Source: Candidatus Blautia faecavium
Lineage (GTDB): Bacteria > Bacillota > Clostridia > Lachnospirales > Lachnospiraceae
DNA length: 38,623 nucleotides
Direction of reading: 5' to 3'
Assembly (NCBI GenBank): GCA_019118425.1
Contig: DWYZ01000152.1
Span: forward strand, 1 to 38,623
Below the pieces are notes generated by a model. The model did no database searches. It was not told where the DNA came from and was given only the letters and a program-made list of their open reading frames with translations. Below, piece after piece: positions 16,685-25,054 of this stretch. The position numbers were made by a program, and so were the translations under genes. Position 1 is the first letter of the stretch, and every line of letters starts with the position of its first letter.

Positions 16685-18472
16685 ATGTATCGTTCACATG
16701 TTTTGGTGTGCGGGGGAACCGGATGTACTTCCTCGGGCAGCAAAAAAATCATAGAAAGATTGCAGCAGGAAATTAACGCGGCAGGTCTTGCCATGGAAGT
16801 TGGGGTTGTACAGACCGGATGTTTTGGCCTTTGTGCGCTTGGCCCTATTATGATCGTATATCCGGAAGGTAGTTTTTATTCCATGGTAAAAGAAGAAGAT
16901 ATTCCGGAGATCGTACAGGAACATCTGTTAAAGGGAAGAGTGGTAAAACGTCTTCTCTATGATGAGACGACGAAACAGGAGGAAGTTCTTCCCCTTCAGG
17001 AAACGAAATTCTATAAAAAGCAGAAAAGAGTGGCGCTTAGAAACTGCGGTGTTATAAATCCGGAAAATATTGAAGAATACATAGGTACAAGAGGATACGA
17101 GGCCTTAGGAAAAGTTCTTACCCAAATGACGCCGGATGAAGTCATACAGACTATGCTGGACAGCGGCTTAAGAGGAAGAGGAGGAGCCGGTTTCCCTACA
17201 GGTCTGAAATGGAAATTCGCAAAGCAGAATGACGCGGATCAGAAATATGTGTGCTGCAATGCAGACGAGGGCGATCCTGGGGCATTTATGGACCGTTCCA
17301 TCCTGGAGGGCGATCCTCATGTGGTTTTAGAGGCAATGGCTATTGCCGGATACGCCATCGGCGCTTCCCAGGGATATATTTATGTACGTGCGGAATATCC
17401 CATTGCGGTAAAGCGGCTTCAGATCGCAATTGACCAGGCAAGAGAGTACGGTCTGCTGGGAAAAGATATTTTCAGCAGCGGCTTTGATTTTGATATTGAG
17501 CTCCGTCTTGGCGCGGGGGCTTTCGTATGCGGTGAGGAGACGGCTCTTATGACTTCCATCGAGGGCCGCAGAGGAGAACCCCGTCCCCGTCCGCCGTTTC
17601 CGGCATTAAAAGGTCTGTTCCAGAAACCGACAATTCTGAACAATGTGGAGACCTATGCCAATGTGCCAAGGATCATCTTAAACGGACCGGAATGGTTCGC
17701 CTCCATGGGAACAGAAAAATCCAAAGGAACGAAGGTATTTGCCCTTGGCGGAAAGATTAACAACACAGGTCTTGTGGAAATTCCTATGGGAACAACCCTC
17801 CGTGAGATCATCGAGGAGATCGGAGGCGGCATTCCTAACGGAAAGAAATTTAAGGCGGCTCAGACGGGAGGTCCGTCCGGCGGATGTATCCCAGCGGAGA
17901 AGATGGATGTTCCCATTGACTACGATAACCTGATCGCGATCGGCTCCATGATGGGATCCGGCGGACTGATCGTTATGGACGAGGATACCTGTATGGTGGA
18001 TATCGCCAAGTTTTTCCTTGAATTTACTGTAGATGAGTCCTGCGGAAAATGTGCTCCCTGCCGTATCGGTACCAGGCGTATGCTGGAAATCCTGGAAAAA
18101 ATCACGAAAGGCCAGGGAACCATGGAAGATCTGGATAAACTGGAAGAGCTCTGCGAGCATTTGAAAGCCAATTCTCTTTGTGCTCTGGGTCAGACAGCGC
18201 CGAATCCTGTAATTTCTACTTTGCGGTATTTCCGGGACGAGTACATTGCTCATATCGTAGATAAAAAATGTCCTGCAGGCGTCTGTAAGGATCTGCTCCA
18301 GTACAGGATCGATGCGGACAAGTGTAAAGGCTGTACCTTGTGTGCAAGAGTATGTCCAAACGGAGCGATCATCGGTGAGAAGAAACAGCCTCATATGATC
18401 AATCAGGATAAGTGTGTGAAATGTGGCGCTTGTATGGAAAAATGCCGCTTCGGCGCGATTTATAAAGAGTAA
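16685..18472 (+). CDS. hydB: electron-bifurcating hydrogenase subunit HydB (NuoF-like; Trx-like 2Fe-2S + FMN/NAD + 2x[4Fe-4S])
   Basis: GLRGRGGAGFPTGLKWKFAK, CNADEGDPGAFMDRSILEGDPH, ESCGKCAPCRIGTRRM, CKGCTLCARVCPNGAI. Confidence 0.95.
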   Translation: MYRSHVLVCGGTGCTSSGSKKIIERLQQEINAAGLAMEVGVVQTGCFGLCALGPIMIVYPEGSFYSMVKEEDIPEIVQEHLLKGRVVKRLLYDETTKQEEVLPLQETKFYKKQKRVALRNCGVINPENIEEYIGTRGYEALGKVLTQMTPDEVIQTMLDSGLRGRGGAGFPTGLKWKFAKQNDADQKYVCCNADEGDPGAFMDRSILEGDPHVVLEAMAIAGYAIGASQGYIYVRAEYPIAVKRLQIAIDQAREYGLLGKDIFSSGFDFDIELRLGAGAFVCGEETALMTSIEGRRGEPRPRPPFPALKGLFQKPTILNNVETYANVPRIILNGPEWFASMGTEKSKGTKVFALGGKINNTGLVEIPMGTTLREIIEEIGGGIPNGKKFKAAQTGGPSGGCIPAEKMDVPIDYDNLIAIGSMMGSGGLIVMDEDTCMVDIAKFFLEFTVDESCGKCAPCRIGTRRMLEILEKITKGQGTMEDLDKLEELCEHLKANSLCALGQTAPNPVISTLRYFRDEYIAHIVDKKCPAGVCKDLLQYRIDADKCKGCTLCARVCPNGAIIGEKKQPHMINQDKCVKCGACMEKCRFGAIYKE

Positions 18473-18486
18473 TGGAGGAAGCAAAC

Positions 18487-20229
18487 ATGGAAAACGTGAA
18501 TCTTAAGATAAATGGTATCAGTGTATCCGCACCTGCCGACTCTACCATTCTTGAGGCGGCGCATATTGCAGGGATAAAGATCCCTACCCTTTGTTATTTA
18601 AAGGAGATCAATGAGATCGGTGCCTGCCGCATGTGTGTGGTAGAGGTCAAGGGTGCGAGGAATCTTGTGGCAGCCTGCGTGTATCCGGTAAGTGAAGGAA
18701 TGGAAGTGCAGACGAATACGCCCCGGCTGTTAAAATCCAGGAAGCGTACGCTTCAGCTTCTTTTATCCAACCATGATAAAAACTGTCTTTCCTGTGTACG
18801 GAGCGGAAACTGCGAACTGCAGCAGCTTTGTAGAGAGCTGGGCGTGGATGATGAAAATTACTTTGCAGGAGAAAAGAATGAATATGAGCTGGATACTTCC
18901 GCTGCACATATGGTCCGTGACAATAACAAATGTATTCTCTGCAGGCGCTGCAGCGCAGTGTGTGAAAAAGTGCAGGCAGTAGGGATCATCGGTCCCAATA
19001 AAAGAGGCTTTGCTTCTTATATCGGAACAGCCTTTGACATCCCTCTCGGTGAGACAAGCTGCGTATCCTGCGGACAGTGTATTGCGGCCTGTCCTACAGG
19101 TGCCCTTTATGAAAAGGATAACATCGGGGAGGTGCTGGATGCCATCGCGGATCCTTCCAAACATGTGGTGGTACAGACTGCGCCTTCTGTCCGGGCAGCT
19201 CTTGGAGAAGAATTTGGCTATCCCATGGGAACGGATGTGGAAGGAAAAATGGCGGCGGCTCTTAGAAGGATCGGATTTGACAAGGTATTTGACACAGATT
19301 TCGGAGCGGATCTTACCATTATGGAGGAAGCCAATGAATTTCTTGACAGAGTGAAAAACGGCGGCGTTCTTCCAATGATCACCTCCTGCTCTCCGGGATG
19401 GGTGAAATACTGCGAGCATTATTATCCGGATCAGCTTTCCCATCTTTCCAGCTGTAAATCTCCGCAGCAGATGTTCGGGGCAGTCACAAAGACTTATTAC
19501 GCAGAAAAAATGGGACTGGATCCAAAGAATATCGTCTGCGTCAGCGTGATGCCCTGTACAGCTAAGAAATTCGAGATCGGACGTCCGGATCAGGATGCGG
19601 CCGGGGTGCCGGATGTGGATATTTCCATTACCACCAGAGAACTTGCCCGCATGATCAAACGTCTGGGTATTGATTTTACCTCTCTTGGGGAGGAAGGCTT
19701 TGACGATCCTCTCGGAGAATCTACCGGTGCAGGAGTGATCTTCGGAGCCACCGGCGGTGTTATGGAAGCGGCTCTCCGTACAGCAGTAGAAACGCTTACC
19801 GGAGAAGAGCTTTCTAACGTAGAATTTAATGAGGTACGCGGAACGGAAGGCATCAAGGAAGCGGTATACCATGTGGCCGGAATGGACATAAAGGTTGCGG
19901 TAGCTTCCGGAGTGACCAATGCAAAGATCATTATGGATAAGATCCGGGCAGGAGAAGCGGACTATCATTTCGTTGAGATCATGTGCTGCCCGGGCGGATG
20001 CGTAAACGGAGGCGGACAGCCTCAGGTGCCGGGCTATATCCGGAACTTTAGCGACGTACGTGCAGTCCGCGCGAAAGCTCTGTATAAGAACGATGAGAAG
20101 AAGGCGATCCGTAAATCTCATGAGAACCCGTCTATCAAGAAATTGTATGAAGAATTTTTAGGACAGCCGGGAAGTGAAAAAGCACATCATATCCTTCATA
20201 CATCCTATGTGAAGAGGAGTATTAATTAA
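18487..20229 (+). CDS. hydA: [FeFe]-hydrogenase catalytic subunit HydA (group A, M3-type architecture)
   Basis: H-cluster motifs TSCSPGWVKYCEHYYP, VMPCTAKKFEIGRP, EIMCCPGGCVNGGGQP; N-term 2Fe-2S, His-ligated cluster and 2x[4Fe-4S]. Confidence 0.97.
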   Translation: MENVNLKINGISVSAPADSTILEAAHIAGIKIPTLCYLKEINEIGACRMCVVEVKGARNLVAACVYPVSEGMEVQTNTPRLLKSRKRTLQLLLSNHDKNCLSCVRSGNCELQQLCRELGVDDENYFAGEKNEYELDTSAAHMVRDNNKCILCRRCSAVCEKVQAVGIIGPNKRGFASYIGTAFDIPLGETSCVSCGQCIAACPTGALYEKDNIGEVLDAIADPSKHVVVQTAPSVRAALGEEFGYPMGTDVEGKMAAALRRIGFDKVFDTDFGADLTIMEEANEFLDRVKNGGVLPMITSCSPGWVKYCEHYYPDQLSHLSSCKSPQQMFGAVTKTYYAEKMGLDPKNIVCVSVMPCTAKKFEIGRPDQDAAGVPDVDISITTRELARMIKRLGIDFTSLGEEGFDDPLGESTGAGVIFGATGGVMEAALRTAVETLTGEELSNVEFNEVRGTEGIKEAVYHVAGMDIKVAVASGVTNAKIIMDKIRAGEADYHFVEIMCCPGGCVNGGGQPQVPGYIRNFSDVRAVRAKALYKNDEKKAIRKSHENPSIKKLYEEFLGQPGSEKAHHILHTSYVKRSIN

Positions 20230-20231
20230 AA

Positions 20232-21944
20232 TTGAAGGTAATAGATTTTCGTGATGCAAGCTGCAGGCATTGCTATAAGTGCGTGAGAAACTGCAGCGTA
20301 AAAGCCATTTCCGTAAAAAATGCCCAGGCACACATTATTACGGAAAATTGTATCCACTGCGGTCACTGCCTGGAAGTCTGTCCCCAAAACGCCAAGACTT
20401 TTTCCAGTGATCTTGACCGGATAAAAAGCTGGCTCAGGCAGGGGACAAAAATCGTGGTTTCCATTGCCCCTTCTTATTTGAGCGTACTTTCCTATGATAA
20501 ACCGGGGCAGGTAGTGGACGCTCTTTTACGCCTGGGATTTTATGAGGTGCGTGAGACAGCGGAAGGCGCTGCCTATGTGACAAGAGAATACCAGAAGCTG
20601 ATCAAAGAGGGCGGCATGAAAAACATCATTACCACCTGCTGTCCCAGCGTGAACGACCTGGTGGAAAAATATTATCCCAGCCTTGCCTCACAGATGGCTC
20701 CGGTGGTGTCGCCTATGATCGCCCATGGGCGCCTTATTAAAAAGATATATAAGGATACGGTAAAGGTTGTGTTTTTAGGCCCCTGTATAGCGAAAAAGGC
20801 GGAAGCAGAGGGGGACGAAAGAGTCGCAGGAGCGATCGATGCCATCCTTACCTTTGATGAATTGACAGAATGGCTGAAGGCAGAAGGAATCCGCATCATT
20901 GACTGTGAGGAAAAAGCCCTCGGCAATCCCAATCCGGAGGTGAACCGCCTGTATCCTGTAAGCGGCGGTATCGTAAAATCCGTTTTGGCGGAGGAAGAGG
21001 CGGAGAACTACAAAAAGGTATATGTGGATGGCCTCAATGCCTGCATGGAACTATTTGAAAGTATGGAAAGGGACGAGATAAGCGGCTGTTTTTTAGAGGT
21101 AAATATTTGTGAGGGAGGCTGCATTAAAGGGCCTGCCTCACATAATTGGAACCGTTCCTTTGTAAAGGGAAAGCTGAAGGTGGAAAGCTATGTACCCAGG
21201 GAGACTGCGCCTAGGCAGGAAACACCGGATGTGGAAATGGAGAAACATTTCTGCGACCGGAGGATCAAGGAGCCTGTGCCTTCTGAGCGGGAGCTTTCAG
21301 GCATTTTGCATGCTATGGGAAAATATACAAAAGAAGATGAGCTGAACTGCGGGGCCTGCGGCTATCCTTCCTGCCGGGCAAAGGCAGAGGCTGTTTATAG
21401 GAATAAGGCGGAGATCAGCATGTGCCTGCCTTATGCCCTGGCTCAGGCGGAATCTATGTCCAATGTGATCCTGGATGCTACGCCTAATCTGAATTTCGTG
21501 GTAGACCGGGAACTTAGGATACGGGAATGCAATAAGAGGGCCCAGGAATTTCTGAACATTTCCAGAGAAGAGGCATTGGAAAGCTATATATTTGAATATA
21601 TCAATGAAGAGGACGTGGAAGAGGTATTTAAAGAAAAGGCTCCTGTGATACGTAAAAAGCTGGATTTAAAGGAGCTTGGCATCATCGCTTTAGAGACCGT
21701 AGTGTATATTGAGAAAAAAGACTGTGTCCTTGTGATCCTTCAGGACGTGACGCGGGAGGAGAAGGCAAGGGAACAGAGGTTTAAGCAGAAACTGGAAACC
21801 ATGGAGATCGCCCAGCAGGTGATCAATAAGCAGATGATGGTGGCCCAGGAGATCGCAGGGCTTTTAGGAGAGACTACAGCGGAAACAAAGGTAACCCTTA
21901 CAAAGCTTCGGGATTCTGTCCTTTCAGAGGAAGAGGGGGATTAG
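20232..21944 (+). CDS. hydS: sensory-type [FeFe]-hydrogenase homologue (HydS-like, group C) with C-terminal PAS domain
   Basis: ferredoxin motifs; TTCCPSVNDLVEKYYP, FLGPCIAKKAEAEG, NICEGGCIKGP; CGACGYPSCRAKA; PAS LDATPNLNFVVDRELRIRECNKRAQEFLN; TTG start. Confidence 0.88.
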   Translation: MKVIDFRDASCRHCYKCVRNCSVKAISVKNAQAHIITENCIHCGHCLEVCPQNAKTFSSDLDRIKSWLRQGTKIVVSIAPSYLSVLSYDKPGQVVDALLRLGFYEVRETAEGAAYVTREYQKLIKEGGMKNIITTCCPSVNDLVEKYYPSLASQMAPVVSPMIAHGRLIKKIYKDTVKVVFLGPCIAKKAEAEGDERVAGAIDAILTFDELTEWLKAEGIRIIDCEEKALGNPNPEVNRLYPVSGGIVKSVLAEEEAENYKKVYVDGLNACMELFESMERDEISGCFLEVNICEGGCIKGPASHNWNRSFVKGKLKVESYVPRETAPRQETPDVEMEKHFCDRRIKEPVPSERELSGILHAMGKYTKEDELNCGACGYPSCRAKAEAVYRNKAEISMCLPYALAQAESMSNVILDATPNLNFVVDRELRIRECNKRAQEFLNISREEALESYIFEYINEEDVEEVFKEKAPVIRKKLDLKELGIIALETVVYIEKKDCVLVILQDVTREEKAREQRFKQKLETMEIAQQVINKQMMVAQEIAGLLGETTAETKVTLTKLRDSVLSEEEGD

Positions 21945-21945
21945 G

Positions 21946-23118
21946 ATGAATGTCTGTATCGATGCGGCATGGAAAAGCCTGAACAAATTTGAAGAGGAGC
22001 TTTGCGGGGATAAGGTGGAAGTACATAAAACAGAGACGTCAGATATCGTGATCCTGGCGGACGGCATGGGAAGCGGGGTAAAGGCAAATATACTGGCGAC
22101 CCTTACCTCTAAAATCCTGGGGACTATGTTTTTAGAAGGCGCTTCCATTGAGGACTGTGTGGAGACCATAGCTAAGACGCTGCCTGTCTGTCAGGAAAGA
22201 AAAACCGCATACGCTACCTTCAGTATCCTGCAGATTTTTCATGACGGAAACGCTTACCTTGCGGAGTTTGATAATCCAGTGTGCGTGTTTGTGCGGGATG
22301 GAAAGATCGTGGATTATCCCTATACAGAGCGGATCATAGAGGAGAAGAAAATCCGGGAATACCGTTTTCGCGTACAAAAGAACGACTGTTTTGTGCTTAT
22401 GAGCGATGGAGTGATCTATGCAGGGGCTGGGGAAATCCTGAATTTCGGGTGGACCTGGGAAAATATGGCAGAGTATACGCTGAAGTGTACCAGGCAGACA
22501 CTTTCTGCCGCCCGTTTGGCCAGTCTTTTAAGCGATGCCTGCAATGATCTGTATGAGCAGAAGCCGGGAGATGACACGACTGTGGCTGTGGTGCGGGTAC
22601 GTGAGCGCCAGGTAGTGAATATCTTTACCGGTCCTCCTGAGAAAAAAGAAGACGATGAGCGGCTTATGTATGATTTTATGCATTCTCCGGGAAGGAAGAT
22701 CGTCTGCGGCGGGACTACGGCGAATATCGCGGCGCGTGTTTTAGGAAAAGAGATCGTTACTTCTGTAAATTATGCCAATCCGGATGTTCCCCCCACGGCG
22801 TCCCTTGAGGGAATCGACCTGGTAACGGAGGGGGTTCTGACTCTTGGAAAAACCTTAAAGCTTTTAAAGCGTTATGCGGAAGATGATTTTGACGTGGATT
22901 TCTTTGATGAGCTGGATGCGGATAATGGAGCGTCCCGTCTGGCAAAGATCATAATAGAAGAATGTACGGACCTTTGTCTTTTTGTGGGAAGAGCGGTGAA
23001 TACCGCCCACAAGGATTCCAGCCTGCCCTTTGATCTGAGCATGCGGATGAATCTGGTGGAGCAGTTAAAAGAGACGGCAGAGAAGCTGGACCGGCAGGTG
23101 ACAGTGTCTTATTACTAG
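21946..23118 (+). CDS. SpoIIE/PP2C-family serine phosphatase
   Basis: VILADGMGSGVKANILA, CFVLMSDGVIYAG, PGDDTTVAVVRV. Confidence 0.88.
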   Translation: MNVCIDAAWKSLNKFEEELCGDKVEVHKTETSDIVILADGMGSGVKANILATLTSKILGTMFLEGASIEDCVETIAKTLPVCQERKTAYATFSILQIFHDGNAYLAEFDNPVCVFVRDGKIVDYPYTERIIEEKKIREYRFRVQKNDCFVLMSDGVIYAGAGEILNFGWTWENMAEYTLKCTRQTLSAARLASLLSDACNDLYEQKPGDDTTVAVVRVRERQVVNIFTGPPEKKEDDERLMYDFMHSPGRKIVCGGTTANIAARVLGKEIVTSVNYANPDVPPTASLEGIDLVTEGVLTLGKTLKLLKRYAEDDFDVDFFDELDADNGASRLAKIIIEECTDLCLFVGRAVNTAHKDSSLPFDLSMRMNLVEQLKETAEKLDRQVTVSYY

Positions 23119-23125
23119 GATGATC

Positions 23126-23170
23126 ATACAGGCCCGAATCATGCAGCAGGTGTGTGGTTCGGGCCTGTAT
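23126..23170 (-). repeat. diverged copy of the palindromic element (20-bp arms), doubling as 3' hairpin of hyd operon
   Basis: ATACAGGCCCGAATCATGCA-GCAGG-TGTGTGGTTCGGGCCTGTAT; reverse complement CGAACCACACACCTGCTGCATGATTCGGGCC matches copy 3 core CGAACCACGCACCTGCTGCGTGGTTACGAGCC. Confidence 0.6.
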
Positions 23171-23207
23171 GCAACCTGATTAAAAGGAACATAGGAAAAA
23201 GAAAAGA

Positions 23208-23236
23208 TTGCCCAAAATGGGCTGAAATGATACAAT
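23208..23236 (+). promoter_or_regulatory. promoter of toxin mRNA TTGCCC-17-TACAAT
   Basis: -35 23208-23213, -10 23231-23236. Confidence 0.65.
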
Positions 23237-23301
23237 AAATAAGAACAACCGTGTTGCAGGGTGGCTGACCTCTATTCTTACATAGAATGGGGGTAGTGCT
23301 G

Positions 23302-23394
23302 ATGGACAAGAAACATTTTGATTTCAAAAACTTGATGGCCTTTGGTATGTTCATCCTGGCATTGCTGACATTCGTATTTACGTTTATCAGATAA
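23302..23394 (+). CDS. putative holin-like type I toxin peptide (30 aa)
   Basis: MDKKHFDFKNLMAFGMFILALLTFVFTFIR*; single TM with the LM.AFGMF.LALLTF motif of small Hol_Tox-like peptides; leader GGGTGGCTGACCTCTATTCTTACATAGAATGGGGG. Confidence 0.75.
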   Translation: MDKKHFDFKNLMAFGMFILALLTFVFTFIR

Positions 23395-23403
23395 TGTTTT
23401 AAA

Positions 23404-23503
23404 GCATAGAAAAACCACCCTCATAACTTTGACCGGTTTAGGGTGGCATTTCTATGTACACTTTTTAACTTGGTCAACCACTTTGTGGGCGGTTGTTCTT
23501 TCT
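23404..23503 (-). ncRNA. candidate antisense antitoxin RNA of the type I TA locus
   Basis: minus-strand promoter TTGTAA-17-TATAAT (23533-23538 / 23510-23515); transcript would begin near 23503, converge on toxin mRNA and share direct repeats with its leader; hairpin 23405-23421/23440-23456. Confidence 0.65.
23405..23456. terminator. shared convergent hairpin of the TA locus
   Basis: CATAGAAAAACCACCCT / AGGGTGGCATTTCTATG, 15/17 pairing. Confidence 0.6.
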
Positions 23504-23608
23504 ATTTGTATTATAAAGCACACTGAAATAAATTACAACAGAAATTTGATGTTTGTGGTGCAATCCCTTATATTCCATTATCGTCCCATTTTAGGATTGT
23601 AAACGAGT

Positions 23609-23667
23609 GTTATATGTTACACTCGAACCACGCACCTGCTGCGTGGTTACGAGCCAATATGATTCAA
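23609..23667 (+). mobile_element. 59-bp palindromic MITE/REP-like element, copy 3, with perfect 9-bp flanking direct repeat
   Basis: flanked by TAAACGAGT at 23600-23608 and 23668-23676; core CTCGAACCACGCA-CCTGC-TGCGTGGTTACGAG. Confidence 0.8.
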
Positions 23668-23725
23668 TAAACGAGTCGTTCAGTCACAGGGCATTTGCGG
23701 AAAGCCTTGAAAAAAGGAGTTTTTC

Positions 23726-23754
23726 TTGACTAACATATAAGAAAGTGCTATATT
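23726..23754 (+). promoter_or_regulatory. sigma-A promoter of yebC (TTGACT-17-TATATT)
   Basis: -35 23726-23731, -10 23749-23754. Confidence 0.7.
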
Positions 23755-23839
23755 TTAGCAGGAACTGTGCAGACAGACAGACTTTTTAAAGGGCTGCCGG
23801 CCGAAAACATATAGAAATAAGAAAAGGAGAACAGAAGAG

Positions 23840-24568
23840 ATGTCAGGACATTCAAAATTCGCAAACATAAAGCATAAAAAAGAAAAAAATGATGCCAAAA
23901 AAGGAAAAATCTTTACCGTGATCGGTCGTGAGATCGTTATGGCAGTAAAAGCAGGCGGTCCGGACCCTAATAATAACAGCAAACTTCGTGACGTGATCGC
24001 TAAGGCAAAAGCCAACAATATGCCAAACGATACCATCGAAAGAGGAATTAAAAAAGCTGCAGGAGCAGACTCAGCGGACAACTATGAAAGAGCGGTATAT
24101 GAAGGATACGGCCCGAATGGAGTGGCGATTATTGTAGAGACTTTGACGGATAATAAAAACCGTACGGCAGGAAATGTGAGAAGCGCCTTTACCAAGGGAA
24201 ATGGAAGCATTGGAACCCAGGGCTGTGTTTCTTTCATGTTCGATCAGAAGGGCCAGATCCTGATCGATAAGGAAGAATGTGAAATGGATGCGGATGAGCT
24301 GATGATGATCGCTCTGGACGCTGGCGCGGAGGACTTTAATGAGGAAGAGGACAGTTACGAAGTACTCACAGCACCGGATGATTTCAGTGCAGTACGTGAA
24401 GCACTGGAAGAAGCAGGCGTACCTCTTCTGGAAGCGCAGGTGGCAATGATCCCTCAGACCTATGTGGAGCTTACAGATGAAAAGGCGATCAAAGATCTGC
24501 AGAAGACTCTGGACCTTCTGGATGACGATGACGACGTAACGGACGTATGGCATAATTGGGATGAATAA
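23840..24568 (+). CDS. yebC: YebC/PmpR-family protein
   Basis: [26 protein letters not shown]...[21 protein letters not shown]. Confidence 0.97.
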   Translation: MSGHSKFANIKHKKEKNDAKKGKIFTVIGREIVMAVKAGGPDPNNNSKLRDVIAKAKANNMPNDTIERGIKKAAGADSADNYERAVYEGYGPNGVAIIVETLTDNKNRTAGNVRSAFTKGNGSIGTQGCVSFMFDQKGQILIDKEECEMDADELMMIALDAGAEDFNEEEDSYEVLTAPDDFSAVREALEEAGVPLLEAQVAMIPQTYVELTDEKAIKDLQKTLDLLDDDDDVTDVWHNWDE

Positions 24569-24587
24569 TTTTCCTGTATAAACAATG

Positions 24588-24622
24588 AAAAAGACCCTCG
24601 TTCTTGTAGAAGGGGTCTTTTT
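24588..24622 (+). terminator. Rho-independent terminator after yebC
   Basis: AAAAAGACCC...GGGTCTTTTT. Confidence 0.85.
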
Positions 24623-24751
24623 CATTTTTGAAAGAGATTTTCTATGCTGTTTATTTTTCTATAAAAATTTATCTTTAAATCTTATTCCTACAAAATTGTA
24701 GGCTTGCTGTTATCTTGCAGTAGGTTTCCTATGGTACTCTTTCTGTATAGT

Positions 24752-24920
24752 CAAAAATCCCGCAGCAGGCTGTAGGGCATCAAATTTGCGGCGCAGCAGA
24801 GCTGCTGGATTTTTGGTCTACGCTTGGCGTGAAACATGTGCCGCTGGCACAAAGCGCCCCTCGCGGCAGCCGCTAAGTGGACATGCAAGCATGTCTGCTT
24901 GACTCGCTGCTCGCGGGAAT
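24752..24920. repeat. GC-rich run of successive hairpins, possible dispersed repeat or structured RNA
   Basis: CAAAAATCC(CG)CAGCAG / CTGCTGGATTTTTG; GTGCC-GCT-GGCAC; GCGGC-A-GCCGC; GACATGC-AA-GCATGTC in about 170 bp; no convincing CDS. Confidence 0.4.
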
Positions 24921-25054
24921 AAATAGAAAGAGGTGTTAAAAACAATGGATATAACAAAAGTATCCGGCAGGATCCTTACAGGAACCTTACAGAACAGCAG
25001 CCGCATTCATCTGATTTCCTGCGGTGCTCTGAAACAATCGCGGAGGTGTTGGAA

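Noticed and set aside
18763-20121. 452-aa minus-strand ORF antisense to hydA
   Set aside because: Shadow ORF opposite a strongly supported HydA; no recognisable domain, Cys/His-rich nonsense composition.
23126-23170. Simple intrinsic terminator of the hyd operon
   Set aside because: Strong hairpin but no U-tract follows, and its core matches the dispersed palindrome; kept as a diverged repeat copy, although a terminator role cannot be excluded.
24751-25006. Two minus-strand ORFs (68 and 62 aa) in the hairpin-rich block
   Set aside because: Overlapping frames, no RBS, compositionally driven by the inverted repeats; treated as non-coding.
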